Below are positions 23,344 to 34,653 of a stretch of 64,000 nucleotides of DNA, one piece after another. Positions within the stretch are counted from its first letter, which is position 1, and the number at the start of each line of letters is the position of its first letter. The notes beneath the pieces were generated by a model. The model saw only the letters and a program-made list of their open reading frames with translations, searched no databases and was not told where the DNA came from. This stretch comes from Perkinsus olseni (taxonomy: Eukaryota; Perkinsozoa; Perkinsida; Perkinsidae), in contig JABANP010000008.1 in assembly GCA_013115135.1 (NCBI GenBank), forward strand, positions 124,001 through 188,000. The letters run 5' to 3'. The position numbers and the translations under genes are program-made.

Positions 23344-24879
23344 ATGGTGTTTTCCTTTCGCCAGTTCTTCTCCCGCGGCGGCGGCACGGCTAGGGGCCTC
23401 CATGCATCGTCAGCTAGGCTGCCTCCACTGGAAATCGAAAGCCCCGAGGAGGCCCTACTTTCATCCGAGTAGTAGTGCAGCCCGTCAGGATCACGGCAAC
23501 TGCTCCTGTTGCTCAGGACTATGGGGATATCTGCTGCCCGGGCTCATCTCATACCCGACTCCCATGGCTTTGTGGATGATGAGGATTTGGTCAGCGAGAG
23601 CAGCAGCAGTGGATGCGTCTTGTAAGAGGGTGCTGGGGTTGTGCCTCGTAACGCTCTGTGTGAGGGTATGTCGTCGCTGGCGGACAACTTAGCGACTCCT
23701 ATTACCAACTAAGTGTGAGAAGCAGGGCCGGCCACTTCCGAGAAGATCGAGTCTTCTGGGAGGTTGCTTCGAGAGCCGTGAGTCTTATTCTGAATTATCG
23801 CTTCACTTCGGCGGTGGCTCAGAGTGGAGGTAGAAATTTCGGTGATCGATCGGGTGATTATGAATCGTATAGCCACGCTGCTGCATCGGTGGCAGTTGGA
23901 ATGGAACCATTGCCCGACTCGGCTGCCCGAAATGTAGTTGGTATCTGGTCATTCCTCAGATTCAATCGTCCGATACCTTTCCTCTATCGCCCAGCTACTT
24001 GGTCATTCGGGGTCGTCCTGCCTGTTTTCTATCTGGGGTATGCGTCAGCGGCGAGTGTGCATATGGGCAGCAACCCTAAGGGGTAGTAAGCAGCAGAGCC
24101 CTGAGGATCGGCCCAGCCCCCCTTGTTGTGGTCAGGATATCCCCGCATGCCTTCGATGCGCTGCTCTGTCTCCTACTAGGAGTGGGCCTCTACTCGGCTG
24201 GAAAGTTGAAAGATAGACTCACCACTGTCGGCACCTGGCTCGCCTTCACACTCTTTGCTACAGTAAGCCAACGACCTCGTCTCCTCGTACCACCCCTCCC
24301 TCAGCTCAGCACGGTGTCCTGTACGCTGTTTCAAGAGATTGTCGGTACTCACATGACGCTGTCGCTGAAGAGCATTACCCATTGGAAGCTACTACAGTGG
24401 ATTGCCGCTGGCATACTTCTATCAGCTACCCTATGGTGCTTCTGGCTACATGTAATACCATAACATGCCCGCAGCCTGCATCCACAAGTGCGCTCCATCG
24501 TCATCAGATAGTATTCGCTATCCGTGGGCGGTATCTGAAGCAGTTTGTCATAGGGACTACAGGGGCGTTGATAGCCATAGTAAGCCTCAACAGACCTCTT
24601 CGCCTTCCATCCCTACCTATCAGACGTTTCTCACCTTGGTTGCCGAGCCGACATCCGATGGACTGCACCTGCATCATTGGTTCACAGCCTATCTAATGGC
24701 TATGATGTAACATGTACACCTTCGCTTCGCTCCGCCCTACTTGTTCCTTTTTCTTCAGTTGTCGTGAGCCTCGTAGTCGACTAAGCTTTGCATGGCAGTC
24801 ACTGTTCGTCGGCATCTGGCTGCACGGGGCGAGTGTCTGGGGGGTGAGCCTGCCGCTGCTGGCCTTCCTTCCACAGTGA
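23344..24879 (+). CDS. Multi-pass membrane protein, uncharacterised
   Basis: Eight phase-consistent exons: 23344-23468, 23517-23621, 23714-23777, 23823-24082, 24136-24262, 24305-24451, 24489-24706, 24759-24879, giving 388 residues. The N-terminus is polar. Hydrophobic helices start near the middle (FGVVLPVFYLGYAS, DALLCLLLGVGLYS, QWIAAGILLSATLWCFW) and end with LHLHHWFTAYLMAM and SLFVGIWLHGASVWG. The LHLHHW and GIWLHG-WG pair looks like a conserved signature; I recall similar spacing in unnamed protist membrane proteins but cannot name the family. Histidines inside helices suggest a metal-binding or enzymatic role, which is inference. Introns are 37-92 nt; the 37-nt one (24452-24488) is needed for phase. 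Confidence 0.7.
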
Positions 24880-25177
24880 TTGCCATACCATTCAGATCGA
24901 CAGTATGTGGAACAAGCGTCCACCCTGGCCACCCTGGTCTGCTGCCACCCCTCACTAAATGCCACCACCGCCGCCGCACCCGCCGTGACGGTTGCCCCGC
25001 CTAATCACGTAGTAGTCTGAAGAATGTCAACTCCTGGCACGTTCAATACAACTTTTTTATGATGCTCTCATTGCCTCCGCTCATCAACGAGCCCTTGCGT
25101 TGAGTCTAGAAAATGACGGAGTCGTAGTGCTGCTGCAGTCGGTAGTCTAGTCTCCCCTTGTCGTCACCGTCCTCGAC
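24880..25177. other. Intergenic stretch
   Basis: Spacer between two plus-strand genes. No supported gene, repeat or RNA is seen. Confidence 0.4.
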
Positions 25178-26975
25178 ATGAGCTCGATATTCTCCCGTAA
25201 GAACCTAGAGTCCATGTCTCGAGGCCTCGAGCAGGCTGGCCGATTCATGCAGGTAAGGGGCGGACGCACCACCATAGCCTTGGAGGTCTCTTGCAGTTTA
25301 CTTTTCTCTTCCTTAGGATAAGGTACGGGAAGCGGTAGCGGGGGAAGTAGGCTCACGACGAGGTACGCCCAGGAACCATCTGGCCGCTCGCCTAGTTGTT
25401 GTTGTTGTTGTAAGATTCTCACTACGGTGCAGATGGTTACTCTTCCTCGTCCTCCACCTTCGTGCATTACCTGGTGGTGGATCCTGGCCGGGAAGGGTCC
25501 CCGGACGGCGGTAAATACAATATGTACGGCCCCTTGTACACCCGCTGGAGTTGGACTTCGTTCTTTGCAGGTTCGTGGTGCCTTGCGGCGCCTACGACCT
25601 CACCGTCGGCTCCGTGAAGGAACACTTTCCAGTACAGCCCGCCTTCTTTCGAGCAAGGGCCTTCACTTACCGCTTCCGGTGTAGCGATGAGAACTTCGAT
25701 GATTACGTCTGGTTGGACATGACGGAGGACTTCGATGACATCCGTCCACCTACGTAAACTCTCGTGTGGTGTGGGGCCTCCCTTCCTCGATGGCTGGCTC
25801 GCAGGTATCGAGGAGAGATCTGGGTCAAGGCACTGCCGGTCAGCCCTTTCCGCCTGCCGGAATCAGATTATTTTTATCAGGAGGACTCCTGAGGTTGGGT
25901 GCCTTCGCTCTGCAGCAACGCTAATCTCGTGGGTTCCCCACTAGGTTGAGGCAGCAGTGGCGGCGTATAGGAGTGCAATGGCAGCAACACCCGAAGGCGG
26001 AGCCTCGGCCAAAGAAGAAGTCCTCGGCCAATTCGAGTAGCTGGGCAGGAGAGGCGGTCCCTCCTTCGGCGGGCCTACTGAGCGTCAGCACTAGAGGAAT
26101 TTTCAGGACGAAGCTCCGTTCCTCCAAGCGGTGGCGGCCACCAACCCCGACAGCAGCAGACCGGCGCGGATTTGATGGACCTTGGGGGTGGTCACGCTAA
26201 TCACCGAACAGGTGTGTTAGGCGCAGGAAGAAAGCTCGTGACTCGGGATCTATACTTGTTAGTATCTAATCCTCCTTCAAGCTCGGCCGCTTATTCTGGC
26301 GTCACCTCTCGGGCGGCGGCCCCCAGTGCACCGCAAATCCGAGCGGAGAGCCTTAATAGGGAAGCGTTGAAGGCTGCAAGGCTGAAAGCAAAAGAGGAGC
26401 GCATTCGTGCGAAGCATGTGAGCTCATTACCCACGTTGTGCCTGTCTTGATGTATACTTTGGGAAGGAGGAGTTTGCTTCGAGACAACGCGAGGAGGCTA
26501 CGAAGCGAGAAGCCAAGCTTGAGGCCCAAGACCGGTTAGCAGAAGAGTTGGACCATTGGGCTTACACCGAGCAGGTACGAGGACGCACTAGGCCATCCTG
26601 CGATGGATAGTTCCTTCAGGGTCAACCGAAGGATATTAGAACACTCCTCTCGAACATGGACGATGTCCTCTGGCCCAATTCCGGATGGAAGGCAGTCAGT
26701 GCAGGTGGGTGGGTTCAGGGATCCTTGCGCCTCCGAGCAGTCGGGACTTGCATCTTGGCATCAGGCGAACTGATGGTGAATACTGGAGCCGTTAAGAAGA
26801 CCTATCGGAAAGCGATTATTCTCTGCCATCCAGACAGGTGGGACGTGGTCGTCCCTCGCTTGCCAAGATGGCGCTTTTCTCGGTGCCGCTCAGGCATCAA
26901 AGTGCCCCGGCTGACCAGCAGTATAGAGCGGATCGCATTTTCAACGCACTTAATGAGGCCTTCAAGCGGCAGTAG
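25178..26975 (+). CDS. Auxilin-like J-domain protein
   Basis: J-domain cochaperone of the auxilin/GAK type, which recruits Hsc70 to clathrin coats for uncoating. The C-terminal J domain is distinctive: TLLSNMDDVLWPNSGWKAVS, then AVKKTYRKAIILCHPDR with the HPD tripeptide, then ADQQYRADRIFNALNEAF. A charged coil (EEFASRQREEATKREAKLEA) precedes it. A linker has DLMDLGG, which resembles a clathrin box. The start ATG 25178 gives MSSIFSRKNLESMSRG. An alpha/beta region follows (MYGPLFVVPCGAYDL, FTYRFRCSDENF) that I do not recognise; it is not obviously the PTEN-like domain of animal auxilins. Supported introns include 25253-25316, 25363-25432, 25536-25570 (35 nt) and 25754-25804. Exon joins between about 25860 and 26210 are unresolved, and one may involve an extra T in a run of five. 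Confidence 0.8.
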
Positions 26976-27180
26976 CCCTAATGATCGTTACACTGTTTTG
27001 TTACATTCACTGTGGAAGCTCCTCGTTCCGAGTTGTCACTAGTGCATAAGAGTACAGTCAAGCTAGCGCGAGCAAGGCCACTACCTCTCGCGCCGGCCAA
27101 GGTGAGTGATCTTTTCACAAAACGAGCCGTGGCTCAAGTTGTGATATCACCCCGGTACTTCGTAGAACGATCATCAACAA

Positions 27181-27252
27181 TGGACGTGCCGGGAATTGAA
27201 CCCGGGGCCTTCTGCATGCGAAGCAGACGTGATACCCCTACACCACACGCCC
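27181..27252 (-). tRNA. tRNA-Ala (CGC), copy 1
   Basis: A complete 72-nt cloverleaf reads on the minus strand. The acceptor stem GGGCGTG pairs with CACGTCC and contains a G3-U70 wobble, the alanine identity element, with discriminator A. The anticodon stem TCTGC/GCAGA encloses loop TTCGCAT, so the anticodon is CGC (codon GCG). The T arm is CCCGG-TTCAATT-CCCGG without an intron. CCA is not encoded. An identical copy lies 159 bases downstream. Confidence 0.95.
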
Positions 27253-27339
27253 GATGGAAAGGTTCACAAGTTATCACAAGACACCCCGTGGCTCAGTTCG
27301 TATTATCACTTTATGCATTGGGAGGACAATCATTAGATA

Positions 27340-27411
27340 TGGACGTGCCGGGAATTGAACCCGGGGCCTTCTGCATGCGAAGCAGACGTGATACCCCTAC
27401 ACCACACGCCC
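27340..27411 (-). tRNA. tRNA-Ala (CGC), copy 2
   Basis: Identical over all 72 bases to the copy at 27181-27252, on the same strand. The flanks share only short patches (for example CCGTGGCTCA upstream on the plus strand and an AATCAT/GATCAT stretch next to the gene). This points to a tandem duplication whose flanks have since diverged while the tRNA was kept. Confidence 0.95.
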
Positions 27412-27700
27412 GATGGAGAGCTTCACAAGTTATCACTCGATTTCTCTATCAGAAAAGAATTCTCCAAAAGCAACTTTACGAACGTGTTTCACGCTACCTG
27501 ACGATCGAGTCATCCAGCCGTAGAGTTTCCGGCTTGACCTATGTGATGTGATTCGTGCGACTAAGCAGTTCTGTATGGTAAAGACGCGAATGCCTTACCA
27601 TCCCATTCGTATACGGCAGCCGGAGCATGTCCGATCCATGTCGACTAACTAGAGCACCACGGAAGGGAGAAACAGCACTCACAGAAACGTCAAGGCATAG

Positions 27701-29807
27701 CTATGTTTCCATTACATGGCGCCAGTCTAGAACAAAGTCAACAGAGAATGGGAAACAGTCAACTTGGCTCATAATTGACCTCCGGAACTTTCGTAGAGAG
27801 TCACTCGAGTCAGCACCACACGCGGCGTAGAGAGCAGCAAAAACCTGGAAGCACGACCACATCACATCATCGGCAACTACGATGAACTGAAGGAGTTACT
27901 CTCCGCTCCATGCCACTCTGTAAGAAAGCGTTGATGGTCATCCTTCCGTTAGGTCCGTCCTCGTCCTTGCTTGGCATTCGAACTAAGTCCATTCGGTGCA
28001 ATGTCCGCAATACCGGTAACGACATGGCCTCCAATAGTCGGCTTCGATCGAAACCCATAAGTGCTCTGAAGAGCGCCTGGACGACAGACACCAGCAGACG
28101 CCAGCGGTTACCTCATCACAGTGGCAGAGTTGATACGTTCGAGCAAGCGGGGGTCGATGTTGACCAGGACTTGGGCAAACTGTGCCTCAGTCAGTAGGGG
28201 CGGTATTGGTGACGCGTGCATGAGCGTTAATATTAATTGAACCTCGAACCTTTGGGTTATCGTTGGTCTCGACAACAAGGCAACTAACACACTATTGCTT
28301 CGCTCCACGGACCAATACCCATATCGAAAAGTTACCTCTACAACGGTGCTCTATTCCCGGATGGTCGACATCCAAACGTCTTAGAGATCTCACTAGGAGA
28401 GCCTTCTGCTGCCAGGCGCCATTAACTGCCTGGTCGAGGGCTCCCCGAGTAAAGACTACGGCTGGTCGTTGAAGTGCGTCGGAGAAAAAGGATACTATTC
28501 GTGCTAACATTTGCAGAGGCGGTCGAACTGCATCCACAGCTTTCGCAAGGGGGAGCCATATAGTGTCAGCAAATGGCTGAAGGCATTCGAACCTGAGCGT
28601 AGTGACATGCTAGCGTGAAGCTGTAGGGCCAGCAGCAGAGCGCCCAGCGGAATTCAAAGCCTACTGGTCGGGGATCCACTACGCTCGATCGGCGCATCCT
28701 AAGGTCAACCAGCCCCACGTGCCGTGCTGTCTTTGCCAAGGCTGGTAGGTCAGGAGCGCCACGAAGCTCAGCAACAGCCGCCTCACAGAAGCCGACCAGC
28801 TCTCGAGACGTGAACCTACCATCGACCATTGGCAGGGATGAGTCATAGTGCGACGTCATCGTGGTCACTTCACGTGCAATATCTGGCAGACAATCTCACG
28901 CGGTAGTTCTCTGTAAAGACGTTGACACGAAGTTGAGAGAGTAACTACTCATAGGGCTTGTCTCACTCGACACTTAAGTTCAGTTATGCCGGGTGGGCGA
29001 GCAACACGCTCCAAAGTTTGAGAGCTCGTATACTCCGAACGATTACCTCTCGACCATTCACACAGAGTGGGAGTTCGACTGAGCGTGAAGCCGATCGGGA
29101 GTATCACCCACACACCTCACCCATGCATCCTGCGATAGGGTCGAATTTCGACACTCATGAGACTATCACAGCCGATGCTCCACTACTGTTATTATTTTTA
29201 CGGAAAGGTACGCTGGACTAGATTCGACTTGTCGGTTTGGCAAATCGAGACCCTCCCAAACCATCACGGAGATACACGATTTAAGACATGAAATTCTATC
29301 ACGTTCTCTGCCGATAGTTGTGAATCTCTAACGTTGAGTAGCACCAAGATGCGCCGCACGTTCAAACCCAGGCGCCGAATAATCTGACCTCTATAAACCG
29401 GAAAATACGGCAGTGAAACACTTAGACTTAAATGTCAAGACATGCGGTATAGCTCTGTGGAACGGAGACCGGCCAACAACCGGGTACGTGATACATTGAA
29501 TGGACTATTCCACACTTCCTATAGACGGCCCTACGGTCGGCCACAAAGGGTTTGAACGAGGAGCTAATGCTGTTTCTATGGATATCTTTGGAAGATACTC
29601 GCAAGAAATTGTCTCATACCGACCGAACGATACCGTAACAAGGCATCGGAGTTGTCCCTTGCCATACCTGCATATGTAGAGCCCTTTAGCAGGTAGCGTC
29701 TCCTCACTGACCGCAGCAGCGAGCCTTGCTAAGGCGGGACGACCAACAACACAAGGTGGACATGGCGTCGCGATCCGAAACTGCGCCGATGTCGACTGGA
29801 CGATCAT
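27701..29807 (-). CDS. Helical-repeat protein, possibly organellar (OPR/RAP-like)
   Basis: Minus-strand multi-exon gene. The likely start at 29807 gives an N-terminus poor in acidic residues (MIVQSTSAQFRIATP, then RPALARLAAAV), which could target mitochondria. Downstream exons encode alpha-helical segments: ELVGFCEAAVAELR, FECLQPFADTIWLPLAKAV, LQMLARIVSFFSDALQ, QFAQVLVNIDPRLLER, ALFRALMGFDRSRLLEAM, and a last exon VFAALYAACGAD...WRHVMET with stop at 27703-27701. The Leu-rich helix pairs, with Pro-X-Leu spacing, resemble octotricopeptide/RAP proteins, which are numerous in alveolates and process organellar RNA. No RAP domain end is clearly seen. Several joins in 28870-29500 are unresolved. The gene is fairly sure; the family is a guess. 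Confidence 0.45.
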
Positions 29808-30069
29808 AGCGAATTTGAGGCAAATCGATTAGATTTGCGCAGCTCGTAACCTTCGATTTCTGCACGCGGATGCGGCGACCGGGGGGGCCTGTAGCTCACA
29901 TTGATCGCAAACTTATTGCATAGGAACTGTCCTTGGAGTGCTGTTGGCTTTGGCATCTTACTAGGACCTCTTAGCAGTGAAATGGTTGTGATTGATAAAC
30001 TCTTTGGCGGCTTTTCACTGTGACGCTAGTGCTTGTCCTGGGCCTAGTTCTCGGTTGCGTTACATGTCA

Positions 30070-30082
30070 TTATCATTTTCAG
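30070..30082 (+). promoter_or_regulatory. Possible trans-splice acceptor before EF-2
   Basis: A pyrimidine-rich stretch ending in TTTTCAG lies 22 bases before the EF-2 start codon, with no upstream exon. In perkinsids and dinoflagellates such sites accept a spliced leader. Its use here is inference; an ordinary 5' UTR intron would look the same. Confidence 0.35.
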
Positions 30083-30104
30083 TTCCCAAGGACCACTTGC
30101 CAAA

Positions 30105-32621
30105 ATGCCGAACTTCACAGTGGAGGAGATGCGCGCGGCTATGGATGAGCCTCTTTACATCCGTAACATGAGTGTCATTGCTCATGTCGATCACGGCAAG
30201 TCCACTTTGACCGATTCTCTTATCTGCCGTGCCGGTATTATCTCTTCTAAGGCCGCTGGTGATGCCCGTTTCACCGATACTCGTGCTGATGAGCAGGAGC
30301 GTGGTGTGACTATCAAGTCTACTGGTGTCTCTCTGTACTACGAGTACAAGGCCGAGGACCAGGACAAGGAGCACGGTTACCTCATTAACCTTATCGATTC
30401 TCCCGGTCACGTTGATTTCTCATCTGAGGTTACTGCTGCCCTTCGTGTTACCGATGGTGCTTTGGTTGTTGTCGATTGCATTGAGGGTACCGCTGTCCAG
30501 ACCGAGACTGTGCTTCGTCAGGCCTTGAGCGAGAGGGTCAAGCCTGTTCTCTTCATGAACAAGGTCGATAGGTGCATCTTGGAGTTGCAGATGGACCCTG
30601 AGGAGATGTACCTCAACTTCCGTAAGTGCATTGAGGATGTCAACGTTATCATCGCCACCTACAACGATGAGCTCATGGGCGACTGCCAAGTCTACCCCGA
30701 GAAAGGTACCGTCGCTTTCGGTTCTGGTCTTCATGGTTGGGCTTTCTCCATCGAGAGGTTCGCCGAGATGTACGCTTCTAAGTTCGGTGTCCCTAAGTCC
30801 AAGATGATGAAGCGTCTCTGGGGTGATACCTTCTTCAACGCCAAGAAGCATTCCTGGACTAACGTCTCCGAGCCCGCTGGTCACACCGGCAAGCCCCTCC
30901 CTCGTGCCTTCTGCCAGTTCATCATTGAGCCCATCACTATGATGATCCGCGCTATCATGAACGAGGACAAGGAGAAGTACGAGAAGATGCTCAAGTCCCT
31001 TAACATCACTCTTAAGGGTGATGATAAGCTTCTCACCGGCAAGCCTTTGATGAAGAAGGTCATGCAGACTTGGTTGCCTGCCGCCGATACTCTTTTGGCT
31101 ATGATCGTTGATCACTTGCCCAGTCCCGTCTTCGCCCAGAAGTATCGTGTTGAGAACCTTTACGAAGGTCCTATGGATGATGCCGCTGCTAACGCCATCC
31201 GTGCCTGTGACCCCCATGGTCCTCTCATGATGTACATCTCCAAGATGGTTCCCACTTCTGATAAGGGTAGGTTCTACGCCTTCGGCCGTGTCTTCTCTGG
31301 TACCATTGCCACTGGTAAGAAGGTCCGTATCCAGGGACCCCATTACGTGCCCGGCTCTAAGGATGACTTGAACATCAAGAACATCCAGCGTACTGTTCTT
31401 ATGATGGGTCGTTATGTCGAGCAGGTCTCTGATATCCCTTGCGGTAACACCTGCGCCTTGGTCGGTGTTGATCAGTACTTGCTTAAGTCCGGTACCATCA
31501 CTGATATCCCTGATGCTCATAACATCGCTGATATGAAGTACTCCGTGTCTCCTGTCGTGCGTGTTGCCGTGAAGCCTAAGGATGGTAAGGATCTTCCCAA
31601 GCTCGTTGAGGGTCTTAAGAAGTTGTCCAAGTCCGATCCTCTTGTTGTCTGCACCACCGAGGAGTCTGGTGAGCATATCATTGCTGGTTGCGGTGAGTTG
31701 CACGTTGAGATCTGCCTTAAGGATCTTAAGGATGAGTACGCTCAGTGCGACTTCACTGTCTCTGATCCCGTCGTCTCTTACAGAGAGACCGTCACTGCCA
31801 CCTCCAGCCAGACTGCTCTTGCCAAGTCCCCCAACAAGCATAACCGTTTGTTCGTGACTGCCGAGCCTCTTGGTGATGAGGTCAGCGCTGAGATCGAGAG
31901 CGGCAAGTTGGGCCCTCGTGTCGATCCTAAGGAGCGCGCTAAGGAGCTTGCTGAGAAGTACGACTGGGATATCAACGCCGCCCGTAAGATCTGGTGCTTC
32001 GGTCCCGAGACTGAGGGTGCCAACGTCGTCGTCGATGTCACCCAGGGTGTCCAGTACCTTAATGAGATTAAGGAGCATGTCAACTCTGCCTTCCAGTGGG
32101 CTTCTAAGGAGGGTCCCCTCTGTGAGGAGAACATGCGTGGTATCCGCTTCAACCTCCAGGATGTTACCTTGCATACTGATGCTATCCATCGTGGTGCCGG
32201 TCAGCTCATGCCTGCCACTCGTCGTGTCTGCTTCGCTGCTGAGTTGCTCGCCAGCCCTGCTCTCCAGGAGCCTGTCTTCCTCGCTGAGATCACTGCTCCT
32301 ACTGAGGCCATGTCTGGTATCTACAACGTCCTCACCATGCGTCGTGGTTGCGTGTTCGAGGAGAACCAGAAGGAGGGTACCCCTCTTCTTCAGCTCAAGG
32401 CCTACTTGCCCGTTGCTGAGTCCTTCGGCTTCACCGGTGCCCTTCGTCAGGCTACCTCTGGTCAGGCCTTCCCTCAGTGCGTGTTCGATCATTGGGAGGC
32501 TCTTCCCGGTGACCCGATGCAGGAGGGTTCCAAGGCTCAGGAGCTCGTTCTCGGCATCCGTAAGCGCAAGAACATCAAGGTCGAGATGCCCGATCTCGCC
32601 AACTACATGGATAAGCTCTAA
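30105..32621 (+). CDS. EEF2: Translation elongation factor 2
   Basis: Ribosomal translocase, GTP-dependent, cytosolic, 838 residues, the normal length. G1 AHVDHGKST (residues 26-34), G2 region [13 protein letters not shown]3 DSPGHVDF and G4 NKVDR are intact. Domain IV carries the diphthamide loop as DAIHRGAGQ, with the modified His at 695; most eukaryotes have HRGGGQ. The C-terminus is [11 protein letters not shown]. The gene has no intron, and its codons are strongly skewed (for example GGT/GGC for Gly, no GGG seen, AAG for Lys), unlike its neighbours. This fits very high expression. The start context is CCAAAATGCC. The identification is certain; the expression level is inferred from codon use. 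Confidence 0.99.
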   Translation: MPNFTVEEMRAAMDEPLYIRNMSVIAHVDHGKSTLTDSLICRAGIISSKAAGDARFTDTRADEQERGVTIKSTGVSLYYEYKAEDQDKEHGYLINLIDSPGHVDFSSEVTAALRVTDGALVVVDCIEGTAVQTETVLRQALSERVKPVLFMNKVDRCILELQMDPEEMYLNFRKCIEDVNVIIATYNDELMGDCQVYPEKGTVAFGSGLHGWAFSIERFAEMYASKFGVPKSKMMKRLWGDTFFNAKKHSWTNVSEPAGHTGKPLPRAFCQFIIEPITMMIRAIMNEDKEKYEKMLKSLNITLKGDDKLLTGKPLMKKVMQTWLPAADTLLAMIVDHLPSPVFAQKYRVENLYEGPMDDAAANAIRACDPHGPLMMYISKMVPTSDKGRFYAFGRVFSGTIATGKKVRIQGPHYVPGSKDDLNIKNIQRTVLMMGRYVEQVSDIPCGNTCALVGVDQYLLKSGTITDIPDAHNIADMKYSVSPVVRVAVKPKDGKDLPKLVEGLKKLSKSDPLVVCTTEESGEHIIAGCGELHVEICLKDLKDEYAQCDFTVSDPVVSYRETVTATSSQTALAKSPNKHNRLFVTAEPLGDEVSAEIESGKLGPRVDPKERAKELAEKYDWDINAARKIWCFGPETEGANVVVDVTQGVQYLNEIKEHVNSAFQWASKEGPLCEENMRGIRFNLQDVTLHTDAIHRGAGQLMPATRRVCFAAELLASPALQEPVFLAEITAPTEAMSGIYNVLTMRRGCVFEENQKEGTPLLQLKAYLPVAESFGFTGALRQATSGQAFPQCVFDHWEALPGDPMQEGSKAQELVLGIRKRKNIKVEMPDLANYMDKL

Positions 32622-33334
32622 GCTCTCAATAGAACCATTTCAAAGCTGCTGCTGCAGCCGCCGCTGCTGGTGTAGTTTGAAGCTGCTGCGTCGTTCTCTG
32701 TTGATTCCCGGCCTCGGTTATAAAAAAGATGATCATTTGTTATCACTTAAATTGAGGATGGTGATGATGATGCTCCCAGCCGTGGTTATATATATTAACA
32801 GCAGTGTTGTCGCAACAGTGGACAATTGCATTATTACGATTGGCCTAAACTTGGAACTTAGTTTACCTGATGCTACGGAAGGAATTATATTGTGTTGTCA
32901 TTAGGGAGTATATGAAGGAAGTGGGAACGTAATTTACAAAACCCTGATACACCCAAGATACGACCCGCAACGATATTTCATAATGGCCGTGTACTAAGAC
33001 GTGTTTTCCTTCGATACGGCGACATTTCTCGTACCCGTGTGCCTCCGCTATAGAAAGTGAGTGGATTCCTGTAGTCGATGCGAACTCGTGTGTTACATTC
33101 TGGTCTGTTGTATAATCGCGAAACGGTTGAAGATGCTCATGTTCCTGGACGGTTAATATTGACGACCAAACTGTGTACACAACGGATGCCGTTCACAAGT
33201 CAAATGATACGACGATTGTCACAATAATGGGAAAACATAAGCAAGAGTGACAAAATCTGATGAATTGTTTGTTGTAGTTTAGTTATAACTGCTGCTGCTG
33301 CTGTCTCCAGCATGGAGGTGGCAACAACGCTGTC
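32622..33334. other. Convergent intergenic region
   Basis: Lies between the 3' ends of EF-2 (plus) and the disordered-protein gene (minus). AT-richer than the surrounding genes. Short open frames show no features. It should contain both 3' UTRs and polyadenylation sites. Confidence 0.4.
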
Positions 33335-34321
33335 TCAGTAGTAATAGTAATAGGAGTTGTAATTCCACTGCTTGTAGTGCCGATCCTGCCGCCGACTGCC
33401 GCCACCTTTGCCCTTCCCTTTCCGATGCCGTCGAGGCTTCGTCGAAGCCGCCGGTGCACTGGTATCTGACGAGAACGAAGTTCGAGTTAACAATGCACGA
33501 ATATGATTGCCTACCGTCAACCTCGGATTTCTTCTGTTCTTCTTTTGATGGACGATCTCTATCACTTTTGAGTTTGGTCACAGGCAACTTCCGACTCGCA
33601 ATCACTTTAGACCCGCTGCTCTCTCGTAAAGATACGTCCGTGGGCGGAACTATCTCGGTAGAGTCGTTGTTAACTGCCGGAGAGTCGCCTGGTGAACTTG
33701 GCCGGGCTTCTTCTTCTGCTGCTGTCGGTGGTGGTGGTTCGGCTGTAGGAGACTTGGCACCGGTCGACATAGGAGGAGACTGCGTTGTGCTTTCTGTACT
33801 GGAATGCGGCCGTGCTAATATCCGTACCTAACACAGTATCTTGAAGGTCTCTCCGCCTTCGATAACGACTTACATGCCCCATCTTAGGACTGAAAACTGG
33901 ACTCGTTCGAGAGGCTACGATCTCCTTAGCCAACTTCGAATCGGGAAGAGTCTCCTCGATAGGGGCATCCCATAGTTCTACCAGAGTCTCCCCCGACATC
34001 CGTGGCGCTAGCTCCGGCGTGTCCGGAGATTCTTGCCGGCCTTTCGGGGGATGAGGTAAAATCCGAACATCTTCACGAGGCACAAACTTCGGTGCCTGAT
34101 GTACTGGTCTCTCCTCCAATGCTGCTGCTGGCAGTGACGACCGCGCTGATGCCATACGTGATGCTAAGCTCTGAGAACAGCAGTATAGAGCCGTGAGAAA
34201 GCCAGTGTGAGGTCACCTGTGAGGGCAGTGGTGTTGGACAGAGATGAGGTAAAGTACGGCCCAGATCTGCCAGACCGACTGTTATACCGCCGGAATGCTT
34301 TCTCGATTGTCGAGGAGCCAT
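33335..34321 (-). CDS. Disordered basic protein with Gly/Lys- and Tyr-rich C-terminus
   Basis: Four phase-consistent exons: 34321-34217, 34170-33874, 33827-33515, 33465-33335 (introns 46, 46 and 49 nt), giving 281 residues. ATG 34321 starts MAPRQSRKHSGGITVG. The body is rich in Pro, Ser, Glu and Arg, with two related short segments (REDVRILPHPPKG and HVRILARPHSS). The end is GKGKGGGSRR followed by a Tyr-rich tail (NYNSYYYYY). Such RG/GK-plus-Tyr tails occur in RNA-binding and condensate-forming proteins, but no folded domain is visible. Function not assigned. Confidence 0.6.
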
Positions 34322-34653
34322 TGCTGGATAACAATAGTAGCTACAAGGAGAGTATTCATCACCTCAGCGAATGTCCAGTAACACGACACTAACGCGGGAC
34401 GAAAACAAACAATCTCGTCATGTTCTTTCTCTTAACCGTCGCCATAGATGATCCAAAAACGTATGAGATACAGCCTTCACTGCGCCACGAAATTGCTCTG
34501 TTGAAGAGCATTTAAAAGAAGTATCGATGGCTGCTCTTGAAGTTGAACTTCTCGAGCTGGCGCAGTATAGCGAGTCCGTGTCCCACGGTCTGTTCGATCT
34601 TCGGATGGTGGTCCGGGTATCTTACAGTTGACATCGAGTGAGCGCTAGAGGTG
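34322..34653. other. Intergenic stretch
   Basis: Spacer between two minus-strand genes. No supported coding or RNA feature. Confidence 0.4.

Larger units (their letters stand above)
27118..27430. repeat. Tandem duplication carrying the two tRNA-Ala genes
   Basis: Unit length about 159 bases, measured between equivalent tRNA positions. Both units begin with a GTGGCTCA-containing stretch and end with GATGG followed by TTCACAAGTTATCAC. The tRNA portion is unchanged; the spacer is clearly diverged. Confidence 0.75.

Noticed and set aside
25391..25412. Microsatellite of GTT units as a regulatory repeat
   Set aside because: Only about five units long and inside a predicted intron; such tracts are common and nothing ties it to a function.
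27127..27142. GTGGCTCAAG stretch resembling the end of a spliced-leader RNA
   Set aside because: Only about ten bases match; there is no donor GT or Sm-like site after it, and it lies inside the tRNA duplication, where the second copy differs.
30420..32492. 690-codon open frame antisense to EF-2
   Set aside because: It mirrors the EF-2 codon bias: third-position C and T in EF-2 codons suppress stops on the opposite strand. Its translation has no family resemblance and is rich in the residues that antisense of biased codons gives.
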